Positions 1 to 11,362 of a stretch of 64,000 bases of DNA are shown piece after piece. Source of the DNA: Lytechinus pictus. Taxonomy: Eukaryota > Echinodermata > Echinoidea > Temnopleuroida > Toxopneustidae. Numbering within the stretch: the first letter of the stretch is position 1; each line of letters starts with the position of its first letter. The notes below the pieces were generated by a model. It was not told the DNA's origin. It was given only the letters and a program-made list of their open reading frames with translations, and did no database searches. The translations under genes and the position numbers were made by a program. Where the stretch lies: contig NC_087247.1 in assembly GCF_037042905.1 (NCBI RefSeq), forward strand, positions 76,926,420 to 76,990,419, written 5' to 3'.

Positions 1-108
1 CATGAACGAATAAGGAGAGTTTGGACAAACGATGGCCGTGTAACTGCACTTACCAAGGATGACAGAAAGGTAAAACTAAGGAAAATCAGTGACTTAGATA
101 AACTTTGA
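1..108 (+). CDS. C-terminal end of LINE ORF1 (partial)
   Basis: Frame 1 is open from the window edge to a TGA at 106-108, giving 35 residues of basic, charged sequence ending in SDLDKL. It lies 46 bases upstream of the ATG of the EN-RT ORF on the same strand, which is where the ORF1 of a two-ORF CR1/Jockey-type LINE should end. No domain is visible in so short a piece. The call rests mainly on position and on the lack of stops; the 5' part lies outside the window. Confidence 0.5.
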   Translation, partial: HERIRRVWTNDGRVTALTKDDRKVKLRKISDLDKL

Positions 109-154
109 CTTTGATCGACCAATTGTTTACATTAACACGCTTCATTATTAACCC

Positions 155-3100
155 ATGGGTCTGAAGTTCCCGTGTTTAAAGTGTGATAAGTCGGTAAAAT
201 CAAATCAAAATGCTGTTATGTGTGTAAAATGTACCAAATGGATTCACTTGTCATGTTCTACAATAGAGAAATCGTTTTTTTAATCTAATTCTGACTGGAT
301 TTGTGAAATATGCTTATTCAGTGAACTTCCTTTCCACCATATAATAGATGTAAATGTTTCAAATGTTAATCGTCCTTTAAGAAATCCAATTGTTTTAAAT
401 AAGGAAAATGTATTTGATACGCTCAAAACTTTTTCTGGTATCATTATTGCACATTTAAACGTTTGTTCTTTATTTAAAAACATCGAAGAAATCCGTTCTA
501 TTGTAAAGGAAACGAAAATTCATATTTTAACATTATCAGAAACTCGATTAGATGAATCCATACCTGATGAAGAAGTAAACATTGAAAATTATATATCTGT
601 GAGGAAAGATAGGAACAGAAATGGAGGTGGAATAATCACTTTTGTTCACAAATCGTTGAATTATACCTACCCACAAGAATTATGTGTTGAGGGTCTAGAA
701 TCAATCTGTATAGAGGTGCATTTACCTAAACAGAAACAATTTATTGCATTTTCATGGTACAGACCTCCCGACTCAAGTGTAACTGTGTTTAATCTCTTTG
801 AGAAAGTTCTTCAAGATATAGAAGTACGAAGACTTGAATTTGTACTGGTTGGAGACCTAAATTGTGACCTCCTCCCAAAAAAGCTTTCAAACAATGCAAA
901 GCGCCTTTTAGAAATCTCGAAAGATTTCAATTTAACACAACTTGTAAATTCTCCAACACGAGTTACTAACTCGTCACAAACACTGATAGATCATATATTT
1001 ATTTCAAACTGTGATAATGCAAAGAGATGCACCGTTATACCTGTCAGTCTAAGCGATCATTACATGGTCGCGCTTTCTTGGGGAAAGGTCAAACCTCAGA
1101 TATGTTCAGACCATTGTTATGTATACTCTCGTAATATAAAAAATATTGATATTGAAACCTTTGTTAATGAAATTAATGACATGCCAAATAATGATATACT
1201 TTGTGAGAATAACACGGAAAAGGCTTATGAAATGTGGATGAAAATGTTTTAATCAATTTTGAATAAACATGCTCCTATTAAGAGAAAAAGAGTAAGACAC
1301 AAAAAGTCTCCTTGGATGACGAGTGATATCTTAGAGTTAATGCGTAAAAGGGACAAAGCAAAAGAAAGGGCAAAGATATCTAAAAATATAAGTGACTGGA
1401 ATGAATATAAGAAAATTCGTAATAATGTAACATCTGCCCAAAGATCAGCCAAGCGAAAATACGTAACGGAAAGTATAAAAAAGAATGTAGGCAACTCAGC
1501 TATGATGTGGAAGGTTTTACGTGATATATTGCCAGGTAGAAATAAGAATACAGGAATACGAAAAATTGTTTATAAAAATGAAGAATACGCAAAGAGCAAA
1601 GATATTGCAAATGTACTTAATGCCCATTTTTCTTCTTTAGCTATGAATAAGAAGCAACCAATTCAGCAACATGGAGCCAGAGGAAATCCGGTTCAGTTTA
1701 TGGCTCATGTAAACTCCTTCTTTTCATTTGCTCAGATTACTGGAGAACAAATCAGAAAATGTCTTTTAGAGATACCACGTAACAAAGCGACCGGTCTCGA
1801 TACAATTCCTTCAAGTATTCTGAAAGACTCGTCTCCCTGTATTGTTAACACACTGGCAAATATCATTAATTCATTGAAAGAAGGGTATGTTCCACTCGAA
1901 TGGAAAAGGGCAAGAATTACTCCATTATTTAAGGGTGGTGATGCTTCAAATCCATTTAATTACAGACCAATATCTGTATTACCAGTACTCTCCAAAGTCA
2001 TAGAAAAGATAGTCTTTAAACAAATATATAAATATCTAAATGAAAATGACATACTTATTCCAAACCAATTTGGTTTCCGTCCAAACTTTTCAACAAGCCT
2101 TGCTCTATTAAATCTGACTGAAAATATTACTAAATCACTTGATAGAGGTGAGTCAGTTGCCCTTGTTGCATTAGACCTGGAAAAGGCATTTGATATGATT
2201 AGCCACGAGATATTGCTTAAAAAATTAAAATGTTATGGATTTGATGAAAATTGTTTACGATGGATTCAAAATTATTTTCAATTTAGAACCCAGAAAACCG
2301 TCATAAATGGAAATGAATCCACTGAACAAATTGTACAATGTGGAATAGCTCAAGGGAGTATTCTTGGGCCTTTGTTTTTCATACTATACATGAACGATCT
2401 CCCCAAAGTAATAAAATATTGTAACATATCACTTTATGCAGACAATACCTGTCTGTATGTATCATCTAGAGATCCTACTCGAATGCAAGATATGGTAAAC
2501 GAAGACCTGGCCTCTATTCAAGATTGGTTAATACACAATGAGCTTTTGTTGAATGTTAAAAAGTGTAAGCTGGTCATTATAGGCTCGAAGCGTAAGACCA
2601 ATTTATTTGCCAATGTCAATGTACGGATTAATGACCAAGTTCTGGAAAGAGTAGAAAACTGCAATTGTTTGGGTATCGTTATTGATAAGGAATTAACTTG
2701 GCGACCATACATTGACGGTGTCCGATCCAAAGTCCTACGAAGTTTCTTTATGTTGAGGAGAATCCGACCATATATAGACATATCCACTGCTACTCTTTTG
2801 TATAAGACAATGATTCACCCCCATTTCGACTATTGTAACACCGTGTGGATGAAACCTGATTCAACTTCTCTGAAACGGCTTCAAATCCTCCAAAACAGAG
2901 CATTGAGGATAATTCTACAGGTGGATTGTCGCTACAGTAGAACACTTCTTTATCAGACTGTTTCTGTTGACTGCTTAAATGTAAAGTTAAAGAAAGACCT
3001 CGTCACTTTGCTATTCAAACTATTAAATAATCTGCTTCCAAATGTGCTAGACTCAAAACTTACAATTAAGGACACGCACCATTCACTTAGAAATATCGAA

Positions 3101-3265
3101 CAGTATATTTATCTCCCAAAACCCCACACCAATTATTTGAAAAATAGCTCTTTATATCTTGCCAGTCATTTATTCAATAATCTCCCCCAATCTGTAAGAA
3201 CACAAACAAATCTACCGGCTTTTAAAAAATGCATCCAAAATATTTTTCCTATTAGTTTTCCATAA
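155..3265 (+). pseudogene. LINE A ORF2: PHD finger - APE endonuclease - reverse transcriptase, with two in-frame stops
   Basis: One frame (1037 codons with the terminal stop) is interrupted only by TAA at codon 43 (281-283) and codon 366 (1250-1252). Both follow TTT and precede TC. Residues 7-53 make a C4HC3 PHD-type finger (C7, C10, C23, C26, H31, C34, C50, C53). The endonuclease shows LSETRLD, GDLNCD, DHIF and SDHY, so its main catalytic residues are present. The RT shows NKATGLD, the LDLEKAFD motif, GIAQGSILGP, and YADN (2435-2446) where the family has YADD; one metal-binding Asp is therefore Asn. The C-terminal region after the RT, with HPHFDYCNTVW and LQNRALRII, is typical of CR1/Jockey-like elements. 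The start at 155 is the first ATG before the PHD finger. The copy cannot be autonomous. Recoding of the stops is possible but unlikely given the active-site change. Confidence 0.88.
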
Positions 3266-3589
3266 TTGTTGCTGACTGAAATTCTGACCATTGTATTGTT
3301 TTCGTTTTTTTATCATATATATTGATTGTACTTTTGTTAATGTTTTGAATGTGTATATATTTATATATATTTTTTTGCTTTTTTAGTTCTTATTTTCTTA
3401 TCTCAAATCTTTATTTTTATCATGTACAATGTAACTTATATCTGTTCAAATGTTTGTACATGTATTTATTATTTTGTTCATGATTTATAATTTATTGTTT
3501 TATGTTTTTCAACTTTTATGTACGGACTTGCTGAAAAACAGCCTTGCGGCTGATAGCAGGTTTTTTTATCCCGTATTTAAATAAATAAA

Positions 3590-3610
3590 ACATACATACA
3601 TACATACATA
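3590..3610 (+). repeat. (CATA)n tail of LINE A
   Basis: About five tandem CATA units directly follow AATAAATAAAA at the 3' end of the LINE. It is best read as the template-derived tail of the retrotransposon and fixes its 3' boundary. Confidence 0.8.
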
Positions 3611-4140
3611 GGGTAGTACATCATGACAATTTAGTTTCTCATAAGAATATTGCAATAAGTGAGAATGAAAACATGGTTTTTCTCGGAATGGCCCTAACCC
3701 CTTTTGCAACTAAACTCTTCATATATTTCCTTCTTTTCCCACTTGTTATCTGTCTCCTGGTTTCCATAAATCTTGTCTTATTTCTCTTCCACCCCTTTTG
3801 TTCCTACATCCCACATTCTAGCTCTCTTATACCACCCCCCTCTAAATTATCTCTTCATATGTGCCCTCCATTTCTTTCTCATCTCTTTTCAACCCACTTT
3901 TCATCACTCTTCCCTCTCTCGATCTCCATCTCATTTTGAATTTTGCCAATTCCAACTCCCTTTCATTTTAGCTCTGTACAAATACTATATTAACACAAAT
4001 GAAAGACATGAAGGAATTCTCTGGTTAGTGGTGAATTTTATTAATTAGCCAGAAAAAAATATCACATTATCAGAGGATTAAGCTTTACCTTTTTCTTAAG
4101 CGTATGTTAATACTTTGAACCAAAAGAAAGTGTTTTTTTT
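3611..4140. other. Non-coding, pyrimidine-rich stretch
   Basis: Between 3700 and 3960 the + strand is rich in CT. Short open frames here have no recognisable motif and look like by-products of the composition. I see no gene. Confidence 0.5.
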
Positions 4141-4858
4141 TTTGTATGATGGGGCAGCGATCCTGGGGGGGGGGGGCACAGTTCCCCCTAGGGAATTGTC
4201 ACAGCACCCCCGGTAAGAATAGCTAATCCTCTGTGGATAGGTCCATGCCTTTCACCTGACGAGAACCTGTTTTAGGTGTTACCAAGTGCTCTTTCTTGTA
4301 TGCAAATTTTTACCCAAAAATGCCCCCCCCCCCGAATGTGTTCTGCCCTTTCATATGAGGGCCGTTTTATGTGTTAAAAAATGCCCCTCGCCTTCTTGTA
4401 ATTGCCCTTTCTCGAATCACTGCCCCTTTTTACCCAAGAAAAGTGCTCCTAAAGAACTTATTCTGTGCCCCTTTCACCTGAGAAGGGCCCGTTTTATGTT
4501 CACCATGACGAGCACCCTTTGAAACAAGAAAACAATATTATCATTTCTATAATATACTTATGAAGGAAATCCTTTAATAATTCATGTGGGTGGGGGTAGA
4601 TAAGCAGTTTCGTACAGATGGAGGGGGGGGGGGGGCTTGAAGGACTTGCCCCCCCCAAACAAACAAAAATCACGACCAATAAAAAAAAGAGAAAAGGGTG
4701 AAATATATCATTCTGAATATTTTGTCGAAATCTATCACAAAATTTGATTTTCTTTATAAAACTGTCAAAATTTTGCTTGCTCGCAACTTTGTAAAAATTT
4801 CACGTAATACAGCATTTTACATGTGCCCCCCTTTCAACTTCGCTCCGCCGCTCCTATT
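4141..4858. repeat. C/G-tract interspersed repeat with internal degenerate units
   Basis: The segment begins with a G run after CAGCGATCCT (about 4156-4176) and has further C or G runs at about 4323, 4623 and 4651. Inside, a unit containing CTTTCA(C/T)(C/A)TGA and CGTTTTATGT recurs about every 100-120 bp (about 4251, 4348 and 4472). The end, near 4826-4858, is CCCC-rich followed by GCTCCGCCGCTCC. G-run start, C-run end and degenerate internal units are shared with the repeats at 28,008 and 52,563. Nothing indicates a protein-coding function. Confidence 0.45.
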
Positions 4859-5359
4859 TGTATGTTTATAGCTTCTCCTTTTGCAACCAGTTTTAATGAA
4901 AATCAACAAGAAATTTCATACGTCATGAATTTGGGGTTGTGATAATAATTTTGTTTTAAAAAAAAAATGGACTTGAAAAAAAAACCTTTTCCATCTTCAT
5001 CAAGTGCTTCTTAAGTCAGACTCTTCAATTTTGAATTGTTGGATTTCTTGAATGAAAACATCTGTTACACCAGTCCTGCAGATTGAAAAAATAGAAAGAA
5101 AATCAATGAATTTAAATCAAAATTGTCATGATTTGTAAAACATAAACGTTTTAAGTGAGACTATACACATATATATTTGTTCAACACATAACATAGGAAA
5201 TCTTACTTCTACTAATTATAAACTTGTACTTCTATAAAGCATATCACTTAAACATGTTCTATGCAGTTTACATACCACTCTCCATTATAACTACATTTAA
5301 AAAAATGTCAGTGATTTCTCATAAATATATAAAGTAACATCTATATATAATAGTCAGAA
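4859..5359. other. AT-rich, no feature recognised
   Basis: No credible coding frame, RNA gene or repeat boundary was seen. There are short A-runs only. Confidence 0.5.
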
Positions 5360-5363
5360 TTAA

Positions 5364-5947
5364 AGGAGAATGAAACCCTTGAAACCAGCTGAATCCATAT
5401 CAAAGAGAAAAATCAAAGAAACATATTGTTGAAAGTTTGAGGAAGATTGAATGAATAATAAGAAAGTTATGAGCATTTGAATATTAAGATCACTAATGCC
5501 ATGTAGTTCCTCCCATTGGCAATGCGACCAAGATCTGTGATGTCACACACGTACAACTCCCTCATTACTTTAGTAGTTATTTCACTTATATTCTCACTTT
5601 TATAGAGTCTATCACAAGGTGAGGTGTTCTCTTTAAGAGAGGACAAGTACAGAGGTTTCACAACATTTTATCATTGATGAATCGTTTGTCATATGATTAG
5701 AATGAGCAAAAAGAGATGTTTTGGGGTATATTTTCAGTGTCCAAAAGGGGAGAGTTGTTCATCTGTGACATCATAGATCTTGGTCCCATTGCCAATAGGA
5801 GGATCTCCATAGCATTAGCGATCTCGACATTCAAATGCTCATAACTCTTCTATTGCTACTCCTATTTTACTCAAACTTTTGTTGATCTTATTCTTTGATT
5901 TTTCTGCTTTCACAAAAGCTAACTTGCTCCAAGAGTTTCATTCTCCT
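5364..5947. mobile_element. TTAA-flanked palindromic MITE, 584 bp
   Basis: TTAA at 5360-5363 and 5948-5951 flank termini AGGAGAATGAAAC (left) and its reverse complement (right). The halves are imperfect inverted repeats well beyond the termini: a block with AGTTATGAGCATTTGAAT, the CCCATTGGCAAT(G) block and the (A)GATC(T) blocks recur inverted on the right. TTAA duplications are made by piggyBac and Kolobok elements; which one mobilised this cannot be told. It is one of three elements of the same type and length in the window (also 27365-27957 and 37261-37850). Confidence 0.8.
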
Positions 5948-5958
5948 TTAAAGTTGAT

Positions 5959-6266
5959 GGCCCGTATTCTGATAGCAGGTTTAACTTAAACTCAGGTTTA
6001 AAGTTGTGGTTTAAGTATGGGAAGCCAAAAGTATCAAAATTTTTATTAAGTGGTATGTTTCTTATGTTTACTGTACTCTTTCCTGATTCATCAATGGTGA
6101 AGACAATCATCTATTTATAGACAATTATGAATGATTTGAGAGCCAAATGAGCTATTAAAATTATGATATCTCTACTGTTAGTGATTTATGTAACAATTGG
6201 CTCTCCATACTTAAACCACAACTTTAAACCTGGGTTTAAGTTAAACCTGCTATCAGAATATGGGCC
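5959..6266. mobile_element. MITE with ~60-bp terminal inverted repeats, 308 bp
   Basis: Left arm from GGCCCGTATTCTGATAGCAG and right arm ending CTATCAGAATATGGGCC form a near-perfect inverted repeat of about 60 bp containing TTTAAACC blocks. GAT at 5956-5958 and 6267-6269 is the candidate 3-bp target duplication. It starts 8 bp after the preceding TTAA MITE. No coding capacity. Confidence 0.75.
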
Positions 6267-6269
6267 GAT

Positions 6270-7102
6270 ATGTTTTGTTGCACAGAATATTTTGATCTGC
6301 GAATAAAAACAACACTAACTATAATCTAAAAACAAATTGAAATAGGTTTTTCAAAGGCAGGTCTATTTGTTGCCTAAAAAAATTGTGAAAAACCCCCATT
6401 ATTAAAAATAATCACTTATTAACTCACTCATATGGTTGTATTTCTCTTTGTGGTCCAGTCACTGTTCTATTAGGCCTACTTCACAAATTATTTATCATTA
6501 CCAATCACCTCCATGGAAATTGTAAAACTGCATCATCCTATTGGACAAAATGTAAAATAATAAAGATTTAAAAAAAAACGTAAATCTACAAATATGAAAT
6601 ATGAATATCACACTAAAGAATGATTAAAATGAATTTTATAAAATATAATATAAAACATTAAAAATAAATATTGCTTTGTTTATAAACAATCAGGAAATAA
6701 AAAGGCCATTGAAATACTAGTACATCAAGGACATGACCTTATTTAATAAATTTGCCCATGGTACATAACTTTTGGCATTAGTTCTATTTTAGACTTGAGA
6801 GCCTGTATATATATAAGTGTATATTCAGTGTAGATCCTACCTCTTAGTGGCTCAGGTTATCTTTATTTAATGTACTGTAAACATGGTTAACATTCAATGC
6901 ATGTAATGTAACTGTAGTTTTGTATGGGTTAGTTTAACTTATATACCTGGATGAAAATCTGCAAAATGATGCATGCACTTATGATCATCATGTTTAACCA
7001 TATAGGTAGACCTCTACTGTTTTTCTTGTTCTTCAAACTCAACCTGTTTGTGAAAGAAAAGAGAGAACAATAATAAGAAGTGATCTTTTTCATGGCCGTA
7101 TG
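6270..7102. other. AT-rich, no feature recognised
   Basis: There is no credible gene or repeat end. The sequence contains A/T homopolymers and scattered AGGCCT. Confidence 0.5.
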
Positions 7103-7104
7103 TA

Positions 7105-7406
7105 CACCGTTAAAAAAAACCTGATTTTACAGAAAAAAATCAAGATTTTGCAGAAAGCAATAACAGAATCATTCTGTAAATTCATAAAACAGGAATTTTT
7201 CTACAATTTAACAGAACAGATCTGTTTAAAAAGGGGAAAATGGTGTTTTATTTAAGGAAATTTGTAAGGTTCCATACACTAAATACCAATTTCCTGTAAT
7301 TTTACATGATATAATGTAAGATTACGTAATCTGGTAAGATTACAGGTGTTCTCGAGACTCTGCTGCAGGAACTTCTTTTATTTTAAGGATAAATTTTCTA
7401 ACAGTG
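7105..7406. mobile_element. TA-flanked MITE, 302 bp
   Basis: The left end CACCGTTAAAAAA and the right end TTTTCTAACAGTG are imperfect inverted repeats, each bordered by TA (7103-7104 and 7407-7408). TA duplication suggests a Tc1/mariner-like or other TA-specific transposase. The interior has repeated TTTTACAG/CTGTAA motifs and no coding frame. Confidence 0.6.
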
Positions 7407-7408
7407 TA

Positions 7409-10139
7409 GGGGGAGGGGTTTGGGTGGGAGCTGAAATGTGAAAACCTTCATCAAAAAAAAAGAATTGCATGAAATCCTTCAATTTTACTTTAGAAAATGC
7501 AAAAAACGGACCTAGGTAATATTGGTCGCTTCTGGCCCTCGCTTTCTGAATTTCAGGTTTCTCTAAATTTTTCCACATGTCTGCCCCCCCCCCAAAAAAA
7601 AAAATCTGCATCTTTATATTTCTGAATCTTATTTCATTTGATTTTAACAACATAATCTCATGCACAAGGTCTAGATCTATTTGTAAGAAAGTATAGATCT
7701 AGTCCAACCAGACTCAGTGCTGTGCGACTGCATTCATGTATCTAAATTAGGTCTAGATCTAGACAACGATACACTCTCGATCTATCTGGACCTAGAAAGT
7801 AAAGCTTCGGTTCTAAACCTAGATCTATATTGATTTAGAAATTGTTGATGTCAGACTTTTATTCCTGGCTAAACCTTCATTGCCATTATTGACCGAGAGT
7901 AGATCTAGATTTGTCCTTGGTCCACTGACACTGACAGTCATACTCGTAAAATGTAAATGGAGAAGTTTAGGCCCAGACCTAGATCTAGGCCTAAATTATA
8001 GACCTAGATCCTAAGCACTGGGGGAACGTATCCGGGAAATTATAAGTTAGATGACTAGATTTGAATTAGGTAGGCCTAGATCTACATCGATGGATAAAAG
8101 TAAAGTAAGTAGGCCTAATAATAAAGTAAGATTAAGAAATAAGAAGCAAGACTAGATGATCAGTACTACTACTAGATCCTCTGTTAACCAAGTTAGAAAT
8201 TAGATCGAGATCTATTGATAATAAGACAAACATGCAGAGCAGCATGTATTGTTACTTCTAAGACCGAGTCTAACCATATTTATAAATAACAATAAGACTA
8301 AGAGTTAAAATGAGTGGGGGCTAAATGCAGAAGAAGTCTGATGAAGTTATGAAATTATGGCTTAGGCCTAGATTCTACTTTCTGGTCTATGCAAAACAAA
8401 TTTGATATCTGAATTTCCTGAAAGAAACTGAAAGTGAGGATTGATTGACACAATGACAGGTGTATCTTCTTCCACACTCTGCTTCACCGTTTATTCCTGA
8501 CTGAGTCTCGATCTACTGAAGATAGATGCAGATCTCCCTCTAGATATAACGTTACAGTGTACAAAAAGAAGCTTCATTCTTCTTGTTTTAATCAATTGTG
8601 GGCTCCCGGCCCGATTTTCTCTCGATGCCCAGCCGGCTAGGAGCCCGTACAATTACATGTGGATAACACAGCGACATAACCACAACACTGCATGCAACAT
8701 ACAGGCTGCACTGGGCGACGATGACAATCTAACTTCAATTTTAAAGACCAAATTCTGCTTTTCTTTAACAGAAGAATGATAGCAAACTCTAATTAGTTAA
8801 AGAAATAACCTAAGATAACAAAATACAGTGTTAAATGTGTAAATAGTCTACTGAATTCATGTGGTTATATCAATTTATATGTACTCACCGGAGTGTTCGT
8901 AGGTCCATTTTTCGTGTGGAAAGAAAAGTTTCAGAATAAATAAATTAGACGACGTAATGAGGTCAAATGAATAATTAATTCTGTAACACGATACCACTAG
9001 TATCGATGACAAAGAATCGGGGAAATCACTTATCAATGACGCTCTTAGCCAATGAAAAGGCCGAATTATGAATATCTTCACGCTCATGAATGTCAATGAG
9101 GGCTTATTTTTGTCTTCAAATGATCACGGTAGGCGGAGCCTAATCTCATTTGTTTTGTGTTGAACGCACACGCAGCTTTCGGTCTAGTATATTATAAGGT
9201 CTTTGATTCAAACAAAGATATCACCCATATTTAAATAGTTATTTGCAAAGAAATGGTACCTGACAGTAGTTGCTAAGAACTCACTTTTCAAAATAATAAC
9301 ATTTGTTATTTTGATCCACTGAATTAATGAGATATGAATATTCATAATCATGGTTACGGAGTGATGTAAAATGGACATGCATATTTGAGGAGAAAACATA
9401 TTGCTCAAACTCTGAACTTTAAATGGCTATCACAATGTTGAGTTATTGATTGGATTCTATGTTGTTCTAGCTTTAATATGCTGCATTACATTAAAAAATT
9501 GGTGTATTTTTTCATTATTTACAACTTAAAACATAAACCCATACCCGGTTACGGAGTGACGGTTACAGAGTGACATCTGAAATATTCACACACAGGCAAC
9601 GTAAAATGAACTTATATTTTAAAATTTTCTTTTTGATATGATGTAAAATGACGTTCAGATTATCCAAAAGAAAATTTTACAAAACTAGCGATAGTTTTCT
9701 GTTAAATTGAAATTCAGTAAAAGACAATATATGTAGTCCCATGTAATGAATTTTTTGTATGGTTTGGATTCTCCTATAATGAGATGCGAAAGAAAAAAAA
9801 TTTGTGGCTAATTATGTTTCCCTTAAATGAAATCCCATATGAGTTTTAATAGAAAAATTTGATCCAGATTTGAAATAGAGCCAATACAAATTTTTGGAAA
9901 ATGTCCACTTTTGCTTGGAATTGCCCAGCTCCATGACCCACGTTCAAAGTACATATATAATAATTCAGCACCACATGGGTGCTAAATTGGAAGGGGTCAA
10001 AGAACTTAAAAAGTATCAAGCACTGGCACTATGATACCAACACAGACTGTGAAAATAGAATGACACAGTGCAATTTTTAACACTTCATTAGTGTAGTCAT
10101 GATCCCCAAACTGGCATCTCATTTGCATCCAAGGTATCT
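7409..10139. other. Gene-free region with a cluster of AGATCT/AGGCCT palindromes
   Basis: From about 7665 to 8560 the motif (C)TAGATCTA and relatives occur more than a dozen times, mixed with TAGGCCTA. From 8870 to 9600 the sequence is ordinary AT-rich DNA with the repeated phrase GGTTACGGAGTGA (about 9350, 9546 and, degenerate, 9560). I see no exon with family resemblance. Confidence 0.5.
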
Positions 10140-10905
10140 TAGGGTGTGTTTATGCTTCCATTGCGGAGACAGAATCAGCGTTTTCAAACGTCATTTCAGA
10201 ACGCCGATCGTAAACGTGGTTCTGGGAGTGCTGTTTATGCTTCATTTTTCAGAGGCGAATTCGCAATCTGCAGCTGGCTTTGGATCATAATTTTCGTTGA
10301 GCAGGAAAGCGAGGTCAAATTGGGTGCGCCCTTTTTCGAAAAAAATTTTCCGAGTGTTGTTATGGTCGACTAGTATTTCAACTTTGAACAATTTCCAATC
10401 TTTTAGTATTGCATGGAGCTACTTGACATGGCCATATAATGGTGAGGATAATAGTTAGACAAAATAAAGTACGTACAGTTAGGGCCTACATAAGAAAATA
10501 ATAATGAGACATCAATTTGTTGTTGCTACTGCAGGGCTTCTGGCTCAGCAATGTCTCCTCATCATAACTCATGTACCGAATCCCTCAACATTCATCGTGA
10601 TAGTGACAGTACATAATTTAATATTAACTCATGCAAATGTACATTGGTCATTATTAAAACCAGGGAGTTGAGAGGTAATTCGGTGGAGGTACAGAACCAT
10701 TCAACTGTATTTGCCCGCGGATTTTCATCTCCCCGGGAGCATGTACCAAATGACGTCATTTAAACACGTTTACGATCGTGGTTCTGTTTATACTTCTCCA
10801 GAAAGCCTGATTCTGGTCAAACGACGTTTACAAACGCACCTTTTGTGAGTTTCTGATCGGCGTTTTGAAACGTCGTTTAAATAAAATTAAGCATGGACGG
10901 AACCG
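10140..10905. mobile_element. Candidate MITE with inverted terminal blocks
   Basis: Blocks near the left side (TTTATGCTTC, AACGCCGATC, TAAACGTGGTTCTG) recur near the right side, several in inverted orientation (GATCGGCGTTTTGAAACG at about 10855; TAAGCATGG at about 10890). The arms are diverged, and the exact ends and target duplication could not be fixed, so this is only a candidate. The frames through it carry no known motif. Confidence 0.35.
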
Positions 10906-11339
10906 TGTTTTGGACTAATCACGTTCAGGATTCAATATAAAAACAAAATCATTAGATTAGAATGAAAGGATAGGAATAAAGATTGTTATTCAAAAGTTTC
11001 AAAACAACACTCCATCCCCCTGTTTATCTTATGTGTAAGTTCTTATTCAACTATATGACACATTAATTTACCCCCCTGCTACAGGTACAGGAAAAGGTCT
11101 ATTTCTTAATTTCCCCCTTGAAACCAGCTGAAGGGATTTCGAGACTTAAAGTGAACTTTGAGTGACCTACATGATTAAACATGAATCATTCATTTACAAA
11201 TTCCAAAACATGCTGGATTTTATAATCATGGCCAACAGTATTATCTGCTTAATATTTGATTGTCCATGACACAGGTGTGAAATTTCTCACAAATCCCCAT
11301 CACTGTCAAAACCTACACACTGTTTTTACAGCCTGAAAC
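10906..11339. other. No feature recognised
   Basis: Non-coding sequence leading up to the TTA target site of the Harbinger element. Confidence 0.5.
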
Positions 11340-11342
11340 TTA
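11340..11342. other. Target-site duplication TTA, left
   Basis: TTA directly precedes the GACCCC terminus and matches TTA at 21167-21169 after the other terminus. Confidence 0.85.
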
Positions 11343-11362
11343 GACCCCTGTTACACATACGT

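Larger units (their letters stand above)
1..3610 (+). mobile_element. CR1/Jockey-like non-LTR retrotransposon (LINE A), 3' part
   Basis: The element runs in from the left edge. It holds an ORF1 tail, an ORF2 with PHD finger, APE endonuclease and reverse transcriptase (155-3265), an AT-rich 3' UTR of about 300 bp, and a 3' end of AATAAATAAAA followed by (CATA)n at about 3590-3610. A short tandem-repeat tail instead of a long poly(A) is typical of the CR1/Jockey groups. The copy is disabled by two nonsense codons and an altered RT active site. No RNase H domain is present. The right target-site duplication cannot be paired because the left end is not in the window. Confidence 0.85.
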
